DNA from: Aegilops tauschii subsp. strangulata
Lineage: Eukaryota; Streptophyta; Magnoliopsida; Poales; Poaceae
Direction of reading: 5' to 3'
Assembly (NCBI RefSeq): GCF_002575655.3
Contig: NC_053037.3
Span: 501,960,544-502,024,543, forward strand
Length of the DNA stretch: 64,000 bases
Shown: positions 1-12,286 of the stretch, piece after piece
Numbering within the stretch: the stretch's first letter is position 1
How the letters are laid out: the number at the start of each line of letters is the position of its first letter
Notes under the pieces: generated by a model
The model's input: only the letters and a program-made list of their open reading frames with translations
Database searches by the model: none
Told to the model about the DNA's origin: nothing
Translations under genes and position numbers: made by a program

Positions 1-3000
1 ACTTGCAATTATTATGAGACAGGAAGTACATCTCCGCCTCTCTATGTTTCCAACACGATAAAATTAGAAGAAATTGTTTATACTATGCATTGGCCTTTAC
101 TTGATGTGCATGAATTGTTCTTTTATGATATGCTGATGCATAGTAAGAGAATTACACTTCGTGGCTGCATGATATATATTAGTTTGTGCTCACTACTAAA
201 TTACAAATCATTGTTAATTTAAATTGGCTTTGATATACCTTGGGATCCGGGTGGATACATTACTTGAGCACTATATGCCTAGCTTAATGGGTTTAAAGAA
301 AGCGCTGCCAGGGAGACAACCCTAAAGTTTTAGAAAGTCATTTATTTCTGTTGAGTACTTCTATAAAGTTTAAAAACAAAAAATAAAGTGGGGAACCTAA
401 AACTTTTTCAAAAATAAAAGTGAAAGTAAGAAGGATGAGCACCGTTCAAGTGGGGAAGCTCCTTTAACTTTGTTCATGCCCATGGAAACTTTGCAAACCT
501 TGATTACAGAAACTTTTCAACAAACATAATTATCCCCTTGTACAAATCCATTGTATTATAAAAATAATGTGCCAAGATTTCCCTTTAGGATGATTAGATT
601 GCTTGTTTGGTTTGTGTAATGCAAAAACAGAAACTTTGGCTGTAGCGCGTTAATTTTCATTTTTTTACTGGAACATCGAATGTTTCTGAAATTTTTACAC
701 AGTACTACAATGCAAATTTTTATTAATTCCCTAAGTTTTCAGAATTTTTAGAGTTATAGAAGTATGGTGGATGTTCAGATTGCGATAGACCGTCCTGTTT
801 AAGACAGATTCTGTTTTTGATGCTTTGTTTTGCTCGTTTTGATGAAACTATCGATTGTATCGGTGGTATAAGCATGGAAAAGTTATAATACAGTAGCTAC
901 AATGCAAAAAGAAATTATGAATGAGTTTGCAACAATACTTAAAGTGCTGATTTGTTTTACTATACTAATGGATCTCATGAGGGTTTTGTTAAGTTTTGTG
1001 TGATTGAAGTTTTCAAGTTTTGGGTGAGATCACGATGGATGAAGGAATAAGGAGAGGAAAGAGCCTAAGCTTGGGGATGCCCGAGGCACCCCAAGGTAAT
1101 ATTCAAGGACACCCAAGCAACTAAGCTTGGGGATGCCACGGAAGGCATCCCCTCTTTCTTTTAATGATCATTGGTAATTTACTTGGAGCTATATTTTTAT
1201 TTGTCACATGATATGTGTAAATCTTGGAGCATCGTGTGCTTTTTATTTTTCTTTAATAATGCACGATGCCGGTATGAGATAGTCCTTGTTTGATTTATAG
1301 AATGCTTCATACACTTCACTAATATCTTTTGAGTGTGGCTTTATAGAATGCTTCATGTGCTTCACTTATATCATTTGAAGTTTGGATTGCCTATTTCTCT
1401 TCACATAGAAAACCTCCATTTGTAGAATGCTCTTTTGCTTCACTTATATTTGTTCGAGCGTGGGCATATCTTTTGTAGAAAGATTTGAACTCTCTTGCTT
1501 CACTTATATCTATTTAGAGAATCATCGGGAATTGGTCATTCACATGGTTAGTCATAAAATTGTACATAAAACTTGTAGATCACCGAATATGATATGTTTG
1601 ATTCCTTGCAATAGTTTTGCGATATAAAGATGGTGATATTAGAGTCATGCTAGTGAGTAACTGTGGATTGGTAAGAATACTTGTGTTAAAGTTTGTGATT
1701 CCTGTAGCATGCATGTATGGTGAACTGTTATGTAATAAAGTTGGAGCATGAGGTATTATTGATTGTCTTCCTTATGAGTGGCGGTCAGGGAGGAGCGATG
1801 GTCTTTCCCTACCAATCTATCCCCTAGGAGTATGCATGTAGTACTTTGTTTCGATAGCTAATAGAATTTCTCAATAAGTATGTGAGTTCTATATGACTAA
1901 TGTTGAGTCCATGGATTATATGCACTCTCACCCTTCCACCATTGCTAGCCTCTTCGGTACCGTGCATTTCCCTTTCTCACCTCGAGAGTTGGTGCAAACT
2001 TCACGGGTGCATCCAAACCACGTGATATGATATGCTCTGTCACACATAAGCCTCCTTATATCTTCCTCAAAACAACCACCATACCTACCTATCATGGCAT
2101 TTTCATACCCATTCCGAGATATATTGTCATGCAACTTCCATCATCATCATATACATGACTTGAGCGTTCATTGTGGTATTGCTTTTCATGGCTTGTCCAC
2201 TTTTTTTTTATATCTTTTGCTACGCTAGATCATTGCACATCCTGGTACACTGCCAGAGGCATTCATATAGAGTCATACTTTGTTCTAGATATCAAGTTGT
2301 AATATCGACTTTAAGTAAATAAAAGTGTGATGATCATCATTATTAGAGCATTGTCCCAGTGAGGAAAGGATGACGGAGAATATGATTCCCCCATAGGTTG
2401 GGATGAGACTCCAGATGAAAAAAAGAGGCAAAAAAAGGAGAGGGCCAAAAAAAGAAAAAAAATGAAGAAAAAAATGAGAGAAAAAGAGAGAAGGGGCAAT
2501 GCTACTATCCTTTTACCACACTCGTGCTTCAGAGTAGCACCATGTTCTTCATATAGAGAGTCTCTTGAGTTATCACTTTCATATACTAGTGGGAATTATC
2601 ATTATAGAACTTGGCAGGTATATTCTGATGATGGGCTCCCTCAAATGCCCGAGGTCTTAATGAGCAAGCAAGTTGGATGCACACCCACTTAGTTTCAGTT
2701 TGAGCTTTCATACACTTATAGCTCTAGCGCATCCGTTACATGGCAATCCCTACTCCTCGCATTGACATCAATCGATGGGCATCTCCATAGCCATTGATTA
2801 GCCGCATCGATGTGAGACTTTCGTCCTTTTTGTCTTCTCCACACAACCTCCACCATCATATTCTATTCCACCTATAGTGCTATATCCATGGCTCACGCTC
2901 ATGTATTGCGTGAAAGTTGAAAAGGCTTGAGAACATTAAAAGTATGAAACAATTGCTTGGCTTGTCATCGGGGTTGTGCATAACGAAATACTTTGTGTGA

Positions 3001-3230
3001 TGAATATGGAGAATAGCCAGACTATATGATTTTGTAGGGATAACTTTCTTTGGCCATGTTATTTTCAGAAGACATGATTGCTTTATTAGTATGCTTGAAG
3101 TATTATTGTCTTAATGTCACATGATAGACTATTTCTTTGAATCACTCGTGTCTTAATATTCATGCAATGGTTAGATTATATGATAAGGATTATGCTAGGT
3201 AGGATGAGCAGGAATTAAGCTTGGGGATGT
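1..3230 (+). mobile_element. 3' internal (non-coding) part of LTR retrotransposon A
   Basis: AT-rich internal sequence with no long ORF, leading into a polypurine tract (AGGAATTAAGCTTGGGGATG, about 3209-3229) directly before the LTR at 3231. It is co-linear, though diverged, with the 3' untranslated parts of the family B elements at 16433-18981 (minus), 37211-38497 (minus) and 42060-44868 (plus). Shared blocks include the GGGGATGCC...GGCATCCCC segment around 1070-1150 and the ATGATCATCA block around 2330. A conserved block AGCGCTGCCAGGGAGACAAC at 301-320 corresponds to the segment just after the coding region in other copies. The coding part lies left of the window. Athila-type Gypsy is inferred from layout and relatedness. 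Confidence 0.8.
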
Positions 3231-3508
3231 TGATACGTGTCCGTCGTATCTATAAATTTTGATTGTTCCATGCCAATATTCTACAACTTTTAGATACTTT
3301 TGGCAACTTTTTATACTATTTTCATGGACTAACATATTGATTCAGTGCCTAGTGCCAGTTCCTGTTTGTTGCATGTTTTTTGTTTCGTAGAAAATCCATA
3401 TCAAACAGAGTCGAAACACGATAAAAACTTATGGAGATTTTTGTTGGAATATATGTGAATTTTGGGAATTGTAATCAACGCGAGACGATGCCTGAGGGGG
3501 CCACAAGG

Positions 3509-3513
3509 CAGGG
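3509..3513. repeat. Left target site duplication CAGGG
   Basis: Identical to 7754-7758 on the other side of the 4,240-bp solo LTR. Confidence 0.85.
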
Positions 3514-6500
3514 TGTAACACCCCGGATGTAACTTTCCATATTTGTAACTCCAACTCTTGCCATTTTCGGCTATGGGTTATGATATTCCCTCCGTGGTCG
3601 GGTTTTGTTATTCGTTTTGCATTTTGTTCATGTCATGCATCTTATATCATGTCATCATGTGCATCTCATTTGCATACGTGTTCGTCTCATGCATCCGAGC
3701 ATTTTCCCCGTTGTCCGTTTTGCAATCCGGCACTCCCACATGCACCGGCGCACCCCTCTTGTTTCTTTTCGTGAGCTGGTGTTGAACGTTCTCGGAATGG
3801 ACCGAGGTTTGCCAAGTGGGCTTGGTACACCACCGGAAGACCACCTGTCAAGTTTCGTTCCATTTGGAGGTCGTTTGATGCTCCAACGGTTAACCGGGTA
3901 ACCGCAAAGTCCTTTTGTGTGTTGCAGTAAAACCCCCCTCCAAACAGCCCAAAACCCATCTAAGTCACTTCCATGCTCTAGGTCGTTCGATCACGATCGT
4001 GTGGGCGAAAGCCGCACTCCATGTGGAGTCTCCTAGCTCCCTCTACCTATAAAAACACCCCCCCTCCGAAATTTCTGATCAAACCCTAGATCAAATCGTC
4101 CTCCGCGCCGCCGGACGCGTCCACTACGCACCGGACGGAATCCTGCCACTGCGCCCGGCCTCTCCCGCGCTGACACGTGGCAGCCGGCGCCGCCGCCCGC
4201 GGCCCTATCGGCCCGGATCGGGCCCCCGCGCCCGAGCCCATCCCCGTCGCCCGCTGCTCCCAGCGCCGCCGCGCCCGTCGCCTCCGCCGCGGGAGCCCGC
4301 GCCCGCCGCCTACCGGACCTCGCCGCCGTCCGCCGCCTCCACCGCGGCCTCTCTACGGTCGCCGCCGCCCCCACGCGCCCCGACCCCGCGTCCGCCTCTC
4401 CTCGACTCCGGCGGCCTCCTCCCTCTTCCCTGAGCTCCGCCGCCCTCTCCTTCCTCTCCTCCGCCGGCCGCCGCCTCAACTCTGGCGAGGAGCTCCGGCA
4501 GCCTCGAACCCTAGCCAGATCCCGATCCAATCCGAAAGGTTGACTTCTTCACCCCCGAAATCCTCCAAGTCCTGATAATTTTTACAATATATGCTCCTGT
4601 TCATTGCATCATAACTGTCTGCATATAGCTCCGTTTCGTGTGTATAATATATAGAAATGTTCGCCTCGAGATGCTCTTAATTTTGTTCCATTATGCCATG
4701 TTCATTTGAGTCTATCTTGATGCCCAAATCTCTGGTGCAAGAGTGCTATATGCTGTTAACTGCTGTTACTTAGCAGAACTTGGTGCTTTGTTATTTTTGT
4801 TGCATTTATTGTGTGCATCTTATGAGTAGGAGCTCTACATGTGTATTGATGTATGCCATGCCATCTTTACAGAGGTGTATGCCATGTATTTTTGTGATCT
4901 ATGTGGTGACTAGTACAAGCATGCAAACTAGGCTTGGTGATGTTTCTGCTCTCAGGGACTTAGTAATTTCACCGTCTGTTGCTACTGTTATTTTGTTGCC
5001 ATGTATCCATGTGTCTACAGAGAGATCCATGCTCCTTTTGGTGATGTTCAGTAATGATGTTTTGTAGATATAGTTGTGCTCTATCCATCCATGCCCCCGT
5101 TTGCAATTATGGAGTGCCTTGCATGTCTCAAACTTGCTCTACTTTTGCTATAAAATGTTCCTGGCAGATTGTTTACGTGTTCAATTTTGCCAAACTTGTT
5201 GTAGTTGATCCTTTCATGCAATGTACTTGCTCTTGCCATGAATAGCTTAATAAACATGCCATCTTGCTGTAGGTATGCTTGTTTTGTCATGCATTGCTTT
5301 GTGGTGAGTGAATCAAGCTCACCAAGATGGTTTCATATTACTGTTTCTGTCATGCTCTGTTTTCTGCCAAGTCTGAAACCTGTTAACGAAACTTGCTACG
5401 TTTACATGGTTGCCATCATATCTTCTCGTCCTTTTTGGCTCATGGTCAGTAAGGGACTTTTGTTATATGCATTTAGTAGATTCATGCCATTCCTTGTTGT
5501 GCCATGTTAAGTTCCTTTAGCATGTTGATTTCTTGCTCTGAACATGGCTACCTGATGCTGTTTCAGCCATGTCCAGTAATTTCACCAAGTCTGTGAGCCT
5601 GATATCTTTTGCACTTTTGCCATGCTTGTTTGAACCTGTTATGTTGTGATCTAACCATAGCTCAGTGTTCATATTTTGTAAAGCATCTCCTGTAGATTAC
5701 TGCCATAGGCTTTGTTGCTATGTTGGAGTGCTGTAGCATAATTACTTGAAGTATTCTAAGTGCTATCATGCTGTTAATCACAGATTCGTGTCATTCTTGT
5801 TTTGCTTGCCATTTGCAAACCGTGCATCCGTTTCCGGTGATCTTTATATCGATTTCGTCCGAAATCATCTCATCTTTCCAGTGGCATGCTTGGTTTGCCA
5901 AGTTACTGCCTTGTTCATCATTTTTTCCTCCGGAGCACGCATACGCATCGCATATCATATCCCGCATATCATGCATGTTTTGCATCATGTTGCTTGTGCA
6001 TTCCTGTGATTGATTGTGGTTCCGTTTCTTGTGTTCTTGTTTTGGGTAGATCCGGGAGACGAGTTCGTGTACGAGGAACCTGTTGAGTTCGCTTACGAGG
6101 ATCAAGCTTTCGACAACTCTGAGAACCTTGCAGGCACGATGACCATACCCTCGAAATCACTTCTATCTTTACTTTGCTAGTTGTTCGCTCTATTGCCATG
6201 CTGCGCTACCTACCACTTGCTATATCATGCCTCCCATATTTGCCATGTGAAGCCTCTAACCATCCTTTCCTAGCAAACCGTTGTTTGGCTAAGTTACCAC
6301 TTTTGCTCAGCCCTTCTTATATCGTTGCTAGTTGCAGGTGAAGTTGAAGTTGGTTCCATGTTGGAACATGAATATTTTGGAATATCACAATATCTCATAT
6401 TATATTAATGCATCTATATATTTAGTAAAGGGTGGAAGGCCTGGCCTTATGCCTGATGTTTTGTTCCACTCTTGCCGCCCTAATTTCCGTCATACCGGTA

Positions 6501-7753
6501 TTATGTTCCTTGAGTTTGTGTTCCTTACGCGGTTGGGTGATTAATGGGACCCCCTTGACAGTTCGGCTTGAATAAAACTCCTCCATCAAGGCCCAACCTT
6601 GGTTTTACCTTTTGCCACCTAAGCCTTTTCCCTTGGGTTTTCGCGAGCCCGAGGGTCATCTTTATTTTAACCCCCCGGGCCAGTGCTCCTCGAGTGTTGG
6701 TCCGAACCGAGCCGCCTGCGGGGCCACCACGGGGAAACTCGAAGTATGGTTTTACTCGTAGCCTGTCTCATCCGGTGTGCCCTGAGAACGAGATATGTGC
6801 AGCTCCTATCGGGATTTGTCGGCACAGTCGTGTGGTCTTGCTGGTCTTGTTTTACCATTGTCGAAATGTCTTGTAAACCGGGATTCCGAGACTGATCGGG
6901 TCTTCCTGGGAGAAGGTTTATCCTTCGTTGACCGTGAGAGCTTATGATGGGCTAAGTTGGGACACCCCTGCAGGGTATTATCTTTCAAAAGCCGTGCCTG
7001 CGGTTATGAGGCAGATGGAAATTTGTTAATGTCCGGTTGTAGAGAACTTGTCACTTGACCCAATTAAAAATACATCAACCGTGTGTGTAGCCGTGATGGT
7101 CTCTTCTCGGCGGAGTCCGGGAAGTGAACACGGTTTGAGTTATGCATGAACATAAGTAGTTCAGGATCACTTCTTGATCATTTCTAGCTTCGCGACCGTT
7201 GCGTTGCTTCTCTTCTCGCTCTCACTTGCGTAGGTTAGCCACCATATATGCTTAGTGCTTGCTGCAGCTCCACCTTTACACCATCCTTTTCCTATAAGCT
7301 TAAATAGACTTGATCTCGCGGGTGTGAGATTGCCGAGTCCTCGTGACTCACAGATTCTACCAAAACAGTTGCACGTGCCGACGATGCCAGTCCAGATGAC
7401 GCAACCAAGCTCAAGTGGGAGTTCGATGAGCAACGTGGTCGTTACTATGTTTCTTTTCCTGATGATCAGTAGTGGAGCCCAGTTGGGATGATCGGGGATC
7501 TAGCATTTGGGGTTATCCTATTTTCATTTGGATTTTGACCGTAGTCGGTCTATGTGTGGATTTTGGATGATGTATGAATTATATTTATGTATTGTGTGAA
7601 GTGGCGATTGTAAGCCAACTCTCGTTATCCCATTCTTGTTCATTAAATGGGATTGTGTGAAGATGACCCTTCTTGTGACAAAACCACAATGTTGTTATGC
7701 CTCTAAGTCGTGCCTCGACACGTGGGAGATATAGCCGCATTGTGGGCGTTACA
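3514..7753 (+). repeat. Solo LTR, 4,240 bp, LARD-type (Sukkula-like?)
   Basis: Starts TGTAACACCCCGGATG and ends TGTGGGCGTTACA, so the ends are the inverted pair TGTAAC...GTTACA. It is flanked on both sides by CAGGG (3509-3513 and 7754-7758), a perfect 5-bp target duplication. No primer-binding site, gag or pol is present, so this is an LTR left after LTR-LTR recombination or a very long non-coding unit. The length and the end resemble what I remember of the barley LARD family Sukkula (LTR over 4 kb), but this was not searched. A TATA box (4048-4055) is followed by a GC-rich leader (about 4100-4520). Orientation is taken from the TATA box. Confidence 0.88.
4048..4055 (+). promoter_or_regulatory. 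Likely TATA box of the long solo LTR
   Basis: TATAAAAA lies in the motif CTACCTATAAAAACACC, followed by a pyrimidine-rich then very GC-rich leader. This is the usual U3/R layout of a plant LTR. Transcription is inferred only. Confidence 0.5.
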
Positions 7754-7758
7754 CAGGG
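7754..7758. repeat. Right target site duplication CAGGG
   Basis: Identical to 3509-3513. Confidence 0.85.
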
Positions 7759-8998
7759 GGCGCGCCCTAGGGGGTAGGGCGCACCCTGGACCCTTGTGGT
7801 CACCCCGTAAGGTGGTTGGTGCCCTTCTTCGACCACAAGAAAGCTAATATCGGGATAAAAATCGTGTTAAAATTTCAGCCCAATTGGAGTTACGGATCTC
7901 AGGGAATTTAAGAAACGGTGAAAGGCTAGAATCTGAGAACGCAGAAACAGAAGGAAACCGAGAGAGAGATTCAATCTCGGAGGGGCTCCCACCCCTCCGC
8001 CACCATGGAGGCCATGGACCAGAGGGGAAACCCTTCTCCCATCTAGGGGGAAGTTCTAGGAAGAAGGAGAAGGAGGGGGGGCTCTCTTCCCTCTCTCCCG
8101 ATGGCATCGAAACGCCGTCGGGGCCATCATCACGACGACGATCTACACCAACAACTTCGTCGCCATTATCACCAACTCTCTCCCACTCTATGCAGTGGTG
8201 TAACACCCCTTCTCCCCGTTGTAATCTCTACTCAAACATGGTGCTCAATGCTATATATTATTTCCCAATGATGTATGGTTATCCTATGATGTTTGAGTAG
8301 ATCTGTTTTGTCCTATGGGTTGATTGATGATCGTGATTGGTTTGAGTCGTATGTTTTATTATTGGTGTTGTCCTATGGTGCTCTCCATGTCAAGCAAGCG
8401 TGTGGGATCCCTGCTGTAGGGCTTGCAATATGTTCATGATTTGCTTATGGTGGGTTGCTAGAGTGACAGAAGCTTAAACCTGAGTAAGTAGGTTGTTTGT
8501 GTATGGGAGTAAAGAGGACTTGATACCTTATAATGCTATGGTTGGGTTTTACCTTAATGATCTTTAGTAGTTACAGATCTTTGCTAGAGTTCCAATCATA
8601 AGTGCATGTGATCCAAGAAGGGAAAGTATGTTAGCTTATGCCTCTCCCTCATATAAAATTGCAATAATGATTACCGGTCTAGTTATCGATTGCCTAGGGA
8701 CAAATAACTTTCTTGTTACAAAAAGCTCTCTACTAAAACTAACTTAGTTGTGTCTTTACCTAGTTTTTATTTACGAGCTCTTTATTATCTTGCAAACCTA
8801 TCCTATCACACCTACAAAGTACTTATACTTTCATACTTGTTCTAGGTAGAGTGAACGTTAAGCGTGCATATAGTTGTATTAGTGGTCGATAGAACTTGAG
8901 GGAATATTTGTTCTACCTTTAGCTCCTCATTGGTTCGACACTCTTACTTATCGAAAGAGGCTACAACTGATCCCCTATACTTATGGGTTATCAGTAAG

Positions 8999-9833
8999 GT
9001 GCAATGTACACTACCAGCCGGCATCGTCAGCGATACCGGTGGCTACGACCTACACCTGTGAGTACCATCAGACGATCTCATCGATAACAACTTTTGTTTT
9101 GATGTTTTACATTCGTTCTTAGGGTGTTTTACATTCTTTCTTTTGCCTTGCATGATGAGCAGGCAGAAGAATCAGTCCATCATAGATTGGGAAGAGCAAC
9201 ATGCGAGATACGTGCAGGAATGGAACTAGTGGAAAACTCGCAAAGATGTGGTGAGGAGAGTGATGGACTAGGATGAGTACGAGGATCACATGCTGTGGTA
9301 CGATGATGGCATCAAGCATCATCTGCGTCTGAGGCCCTAGTGGATGATAGCAGATGCCGAAGACCTGTTCAATGACGCCTCCGAGAATGAAGGCTACAAT
9401 GAGTGCATCAGAGAGCTTAAAGGCGGGTTTAGGGAGTACGGACCCCTCATGAACAAAGTGGTAAGTTTTTTTATCTGTTTTCAACCGACGGTTGGATGAA
9501 ATCAACTTTAGTGATAGTGACTCATTTTATTGCTTTGCAGTCTTTGGAGCTGAACAAAAGCATTTTTGAAGCCTCTGACGCGCTTAGTTCTATCCCCGGG
9601 ACTCGAGCTAGTGAGAACGAGTTGAGGACGATGGGGAGGAGGAGTACGATGATGACGACGGACCTCCAGTAACTCAGACAACCCAGCATGAGAAGAGGAA
9701 TGTGCCGAAGAAGGATTGGGCAAGTCCATCCCCGTTTCAGAAAGCGCGTCCTACTCAGCGCAAGAAGAAGGCGGCTGAGAAGCGATCAAAGACCAACGAG
9801 GACTGTACCTCGAAGAGGGGAAGGAGGGAGTGA
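8999..9833 (+). pseudogene. Plant-mobile-domain-like gene fragment (3' exons), broken
   Basis: A plus-strand reading frame resumes at about 9163 after a plausible AG acceptor (9161-9162; donor GTGAGT at 9058). It reads through residues including WEEQHARYVQEWN and is joined by a clear GT-AG intron (9461-9540) to a second exon. A +1 shift later, the frame ends in an acidic then Lys/Arg-rich tail (KARPTQRKKKAAEKRSK) with stop at 9833. The pattern of Trp, Tyr and charged residues resembles the C-terminal part of plant-mobile-domain proteins ('serine/threonine phosphatase 7 long form homolog'), which occur widely in Mutator-like and Gypsy transposons. Three in-frame TAG codons lie in the first exon, so it cannot be translated. 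The basic tail could be a nuclear localisation signal. Assignment is by eye. Confidence 0.55.
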
Positions 9834-10096
9834 AGTTGCTGCCGTGCCGTTGAACTAGTTAAACATTTTATGTTTGCTTCGTGAACCATTTGCTCGTGAA
9901 ACTATTTCGTATTGAACTTGCTATGTAAAACTTCGTGAAACTTTTGTGGATGTGTGCTTGATATGTAAACCATTTTCCCGTGAGCTATTCTTCATATATG
10001 TGATACATACGCTTATTGTTTTTAAGTATTGAAATTGGTATGTGCAAAAATTGAAGACAAAAAAAGTTATGTCCAAAAAATGCACTAGGATCAGGA

Positions 10097-10290
10097 CCTA
10101 CCACCGGGGATCGTGGTGGTCGGTTTGCACACCCTACCGCCAAAGCCTCCGGCGGTAGGGGGCCTCACCCCACGCGCCTGCGTTCTGTGACAAAAAATGC
10201 CACCGAAATTGTGGTAGGGTTGCACACCCAACCGCCAAGACCCATGGCGGTAGGGCTGCAAACCCTACTGCCGTTCCCTCTGGCGGTAGG
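10097..10290. repeat. Cluster of small inverted repeats with core CCTACCGCC/GGCGGTAGG
   Basis: At least four stem-loop-capable units: 10097-10123 (CCTACCACC...GGTGGTCGG), 10132-10160 (CCCTACCGCC...GGCGGTAGGG), 10228-10255 and 10263-10290. A weaker one is at 10199-10218. They lie upstream of a TATA-like sequence (TTTATATGCC near 10305) and the ATG at 10451, so they occupy a promoter position. Confidence 0.75.
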
Positions 10291-10450
10291 ACGAGGGACA
10301 AAGATTTATATGCCACGGGCCGCCCGCCCCACCCCCTTACCCCCACTCAGCCGCGTGAAGAACAGAGTTCTTCTTCCTCTCACCCCCTCTCTCATCTCCT
10401 CCACTCCCCCTCGGATCTTCTTCATTTCTTAACCAATTTTGCGGATCGAG

Positions 10451-10470
10451 ATGGCCCCGAAACGAGAAAA
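10451..10470 (+). pseudogene. First exon of a transposon-borne gene (MAPKRE...)
   Basis: ATG at 10451 encodes Met-Ala-Pro-Lys-Arg-Glu and ends at a good donor (GTAAGC, 10471). A candidate acceptor TTGTAG ends at 10546. It follows a pyrimidine-rich leader and the hairpin cluster. The exon after the acceptor reaches a stop within a few codons, and the LTR inserted at 10887 removes anything downstream, so at best this is a decayed 5' end. A link to the plant-mobile-domain gene just upstream is inferred from proximity. Confidence 0.3.
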
Positions 10471-10886
10471 GTAAGCTCCTCCGATCCGTCCAATTAGATT
10501 GAGTCAAATTACTCCTCTTTTTGAACTATATTTAATTTTGTTGTAGCCTAGGAATGATTTAGTTTGAGTCAATTTTTTTATAAGATGCATGTTGGTGGAA
10601 TTTATTTAGATGTGATGATGCATCTTGATATGATGAACCCTAATTCATATTCATGTTAAAAAATCATGTTCATGTTAGAAAAAATCATGATGAAGCCTAA
10701 TTGATATGATGAACCTTGGTGATTGCATCTTGATATTTTTTTTTGACCACATGATGAACCCTAATTCATGTTCATGTTAAAAAAAATCTTCACATGCTTA
10801 TTGAAAGATTAACTCATATTTCCTAGGTTTAGATTTTTTTTGAACGTGATGAACCTTTGTGTGATGCATCTATATGTTTTGGTACG

Positions 10887-12286
10887 TGATAACCCACAAG
10901 TATAGGAGATCGCAATAGTGTTTGAGGGTAGAGTACTCAACCCAAATTTATTGATTCGACACAAGGGGAGCCAAAGAATATTCTCAAGTATTTGCAGCTG
11001 AGTTGTCAATTCAACCACACCTGAAAGACTTAATACCTGCAGCAAAGTATTTAGTAGCAAAGTAGTATGGAAGTAATGGTAAATGTGATAAAAGTAACAG
11101 TAGCAGTTTTGTAGCAATCGTAACTGTGGCAACGGAAAAGTAACTTAGCAAAGATCAATATGAAACGAACTCATAGGCAATGGATCAATGATGGATAATT
11201 ATGTGGTATGGAATTCATCATGCAACAGTTATAACATAGGATGACACAAAACTAGCTCCGATTCATCAATATAATGTAGGCATGTATTCTGTATATAGTC
11301 ATACGTGCTTATGGAAAAGAATTTGCATGACATCTTTTGTCCTACCCTCCCGTGGCAGTGTGGTCCTAATGGAAACTAAGGGATATTAAGCTCTCCTTTT
11401 AATAGAGTACCAGACCAGAGCATTAGCACTTAGTGAATACGTGAACTCCTCACACTACGGTCATCACCGGGAAGTGTCCCGACTATTGTCACCCCGGGGT
11501 TGCCAGATCATAACACGTAGTAGGTGACTATAACTTGCAAGATAGGATCAAGAACACAAATATATTCATGAAGACATAATAGGTTCAGATCTGAAATTAT
11601 GGCACCCGGGCCCTAGTGACAAGCATTAGGCATAGCAAAGTCATAGCAACATCAATATTAGAACATAGTGGATACTAGGGATCAAACCCTAACAAAACTA
11701 ACTCGATTACATGGTAAATATCATCCAACCCATCACCTTCTAGCAAGCCTACGCCGGGATTACTCACGCACGGCGGTGAGCATCCTGAAATTGGTGATGG
11801 AGGATGGTTGATGATGACGATGGCGACGATTTCCCCACTCTGGAGCCCAAAACGGACTCCAGATCTACCCTCCCAAGGAAGAAGAGGAGGTGGTGGCGGC
11901 TCCGTATCGTAAAACGCGATGAATCCTTCTCTTTGTTTTTTTCTTCCCGAACTTGAATATATGGAGTTGGAGTTCAGGTCCGTGGAGCCTCATCGGACCC
12001 ACAAGACAGGAGGGCGCTCCCTAGGGGGCGTGCCCCTCCACCCTTGTGGACAGGTGGTGGGTCCCCTCTGGTTGATTCTTTCGCCAATATTTTTTATTTA
12101 TTCTAAAAATATTCTCCGTGAAGTTTCAGGTCATTCCGAGAACTTTTATTTCTGCACAAAAATAACACCATGGCAATTCTGCTGAAAACAACGTCGGTCC
12201 GGGTTAGTTCCATTCAAATCATGCAAATTAGAGTCCAAAACAAGGGAAAAGGAGTTTGGAAAAGTAGATACTATGGAGACATGTCA
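10887..12286 (-). repeat. 3' LTR of minus-strand element A' (1,400 bp)
   Basis: On the plus strand it starts TGATAACCCACAAGTATAGG and ends GGAGACATGTCA. Read on the minus strand it is TGACATGTCTCC...CTTGTGGGTTATCA. Immediately right is ACTCCCCCAAGCTTAACC (12287-12304), the complement of a polypurine tract, which identifies this as a 3' LTR. Its 3' end shares TATACTT(G/A)TGGGTTATCA with element A, so the two are related. The left flank is GTACG (10882-10886); the partner copy is not found because the 5' half of A' is missing. Confidence 0.82.

Larger units (their letters stand above)
3231..8993 (+). repeat. 3' LTR of element A (about 1,518 bp), split by a solo LTR
   Basis: Starts TGATACGTGTCCGTCG right after a polypurine tract and ends CTATACTTATGGGTTATCA, giving TG...CA ends. 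The LTR sequence is 3231-3513 plus 7759-8993, with a 4,240-bp insertion between. The join is supported by the GC-rich block 'GGCAGGG|GGCGCGCCCTAGGG', which has counterparts in related LTRs at 26915-26940 and 50340-50375. The following 5 bp are GTAAG (8994-8998), the expected target duplication; its partner is outside the window. Consistent with the long-LTR Sabrina/WHAM type of Triticeae Gypsy elements (name from memory). Confidence 0.85.

Noticed and set aside
4033..4575. Overlapping 132-aa (plus) and 165-aa (minus) ORFs
   Set aside because: Extreme GC content removes stop codons; the products are Arg/Pro/Ala low complexity, and the region is the leader of a long LTR.
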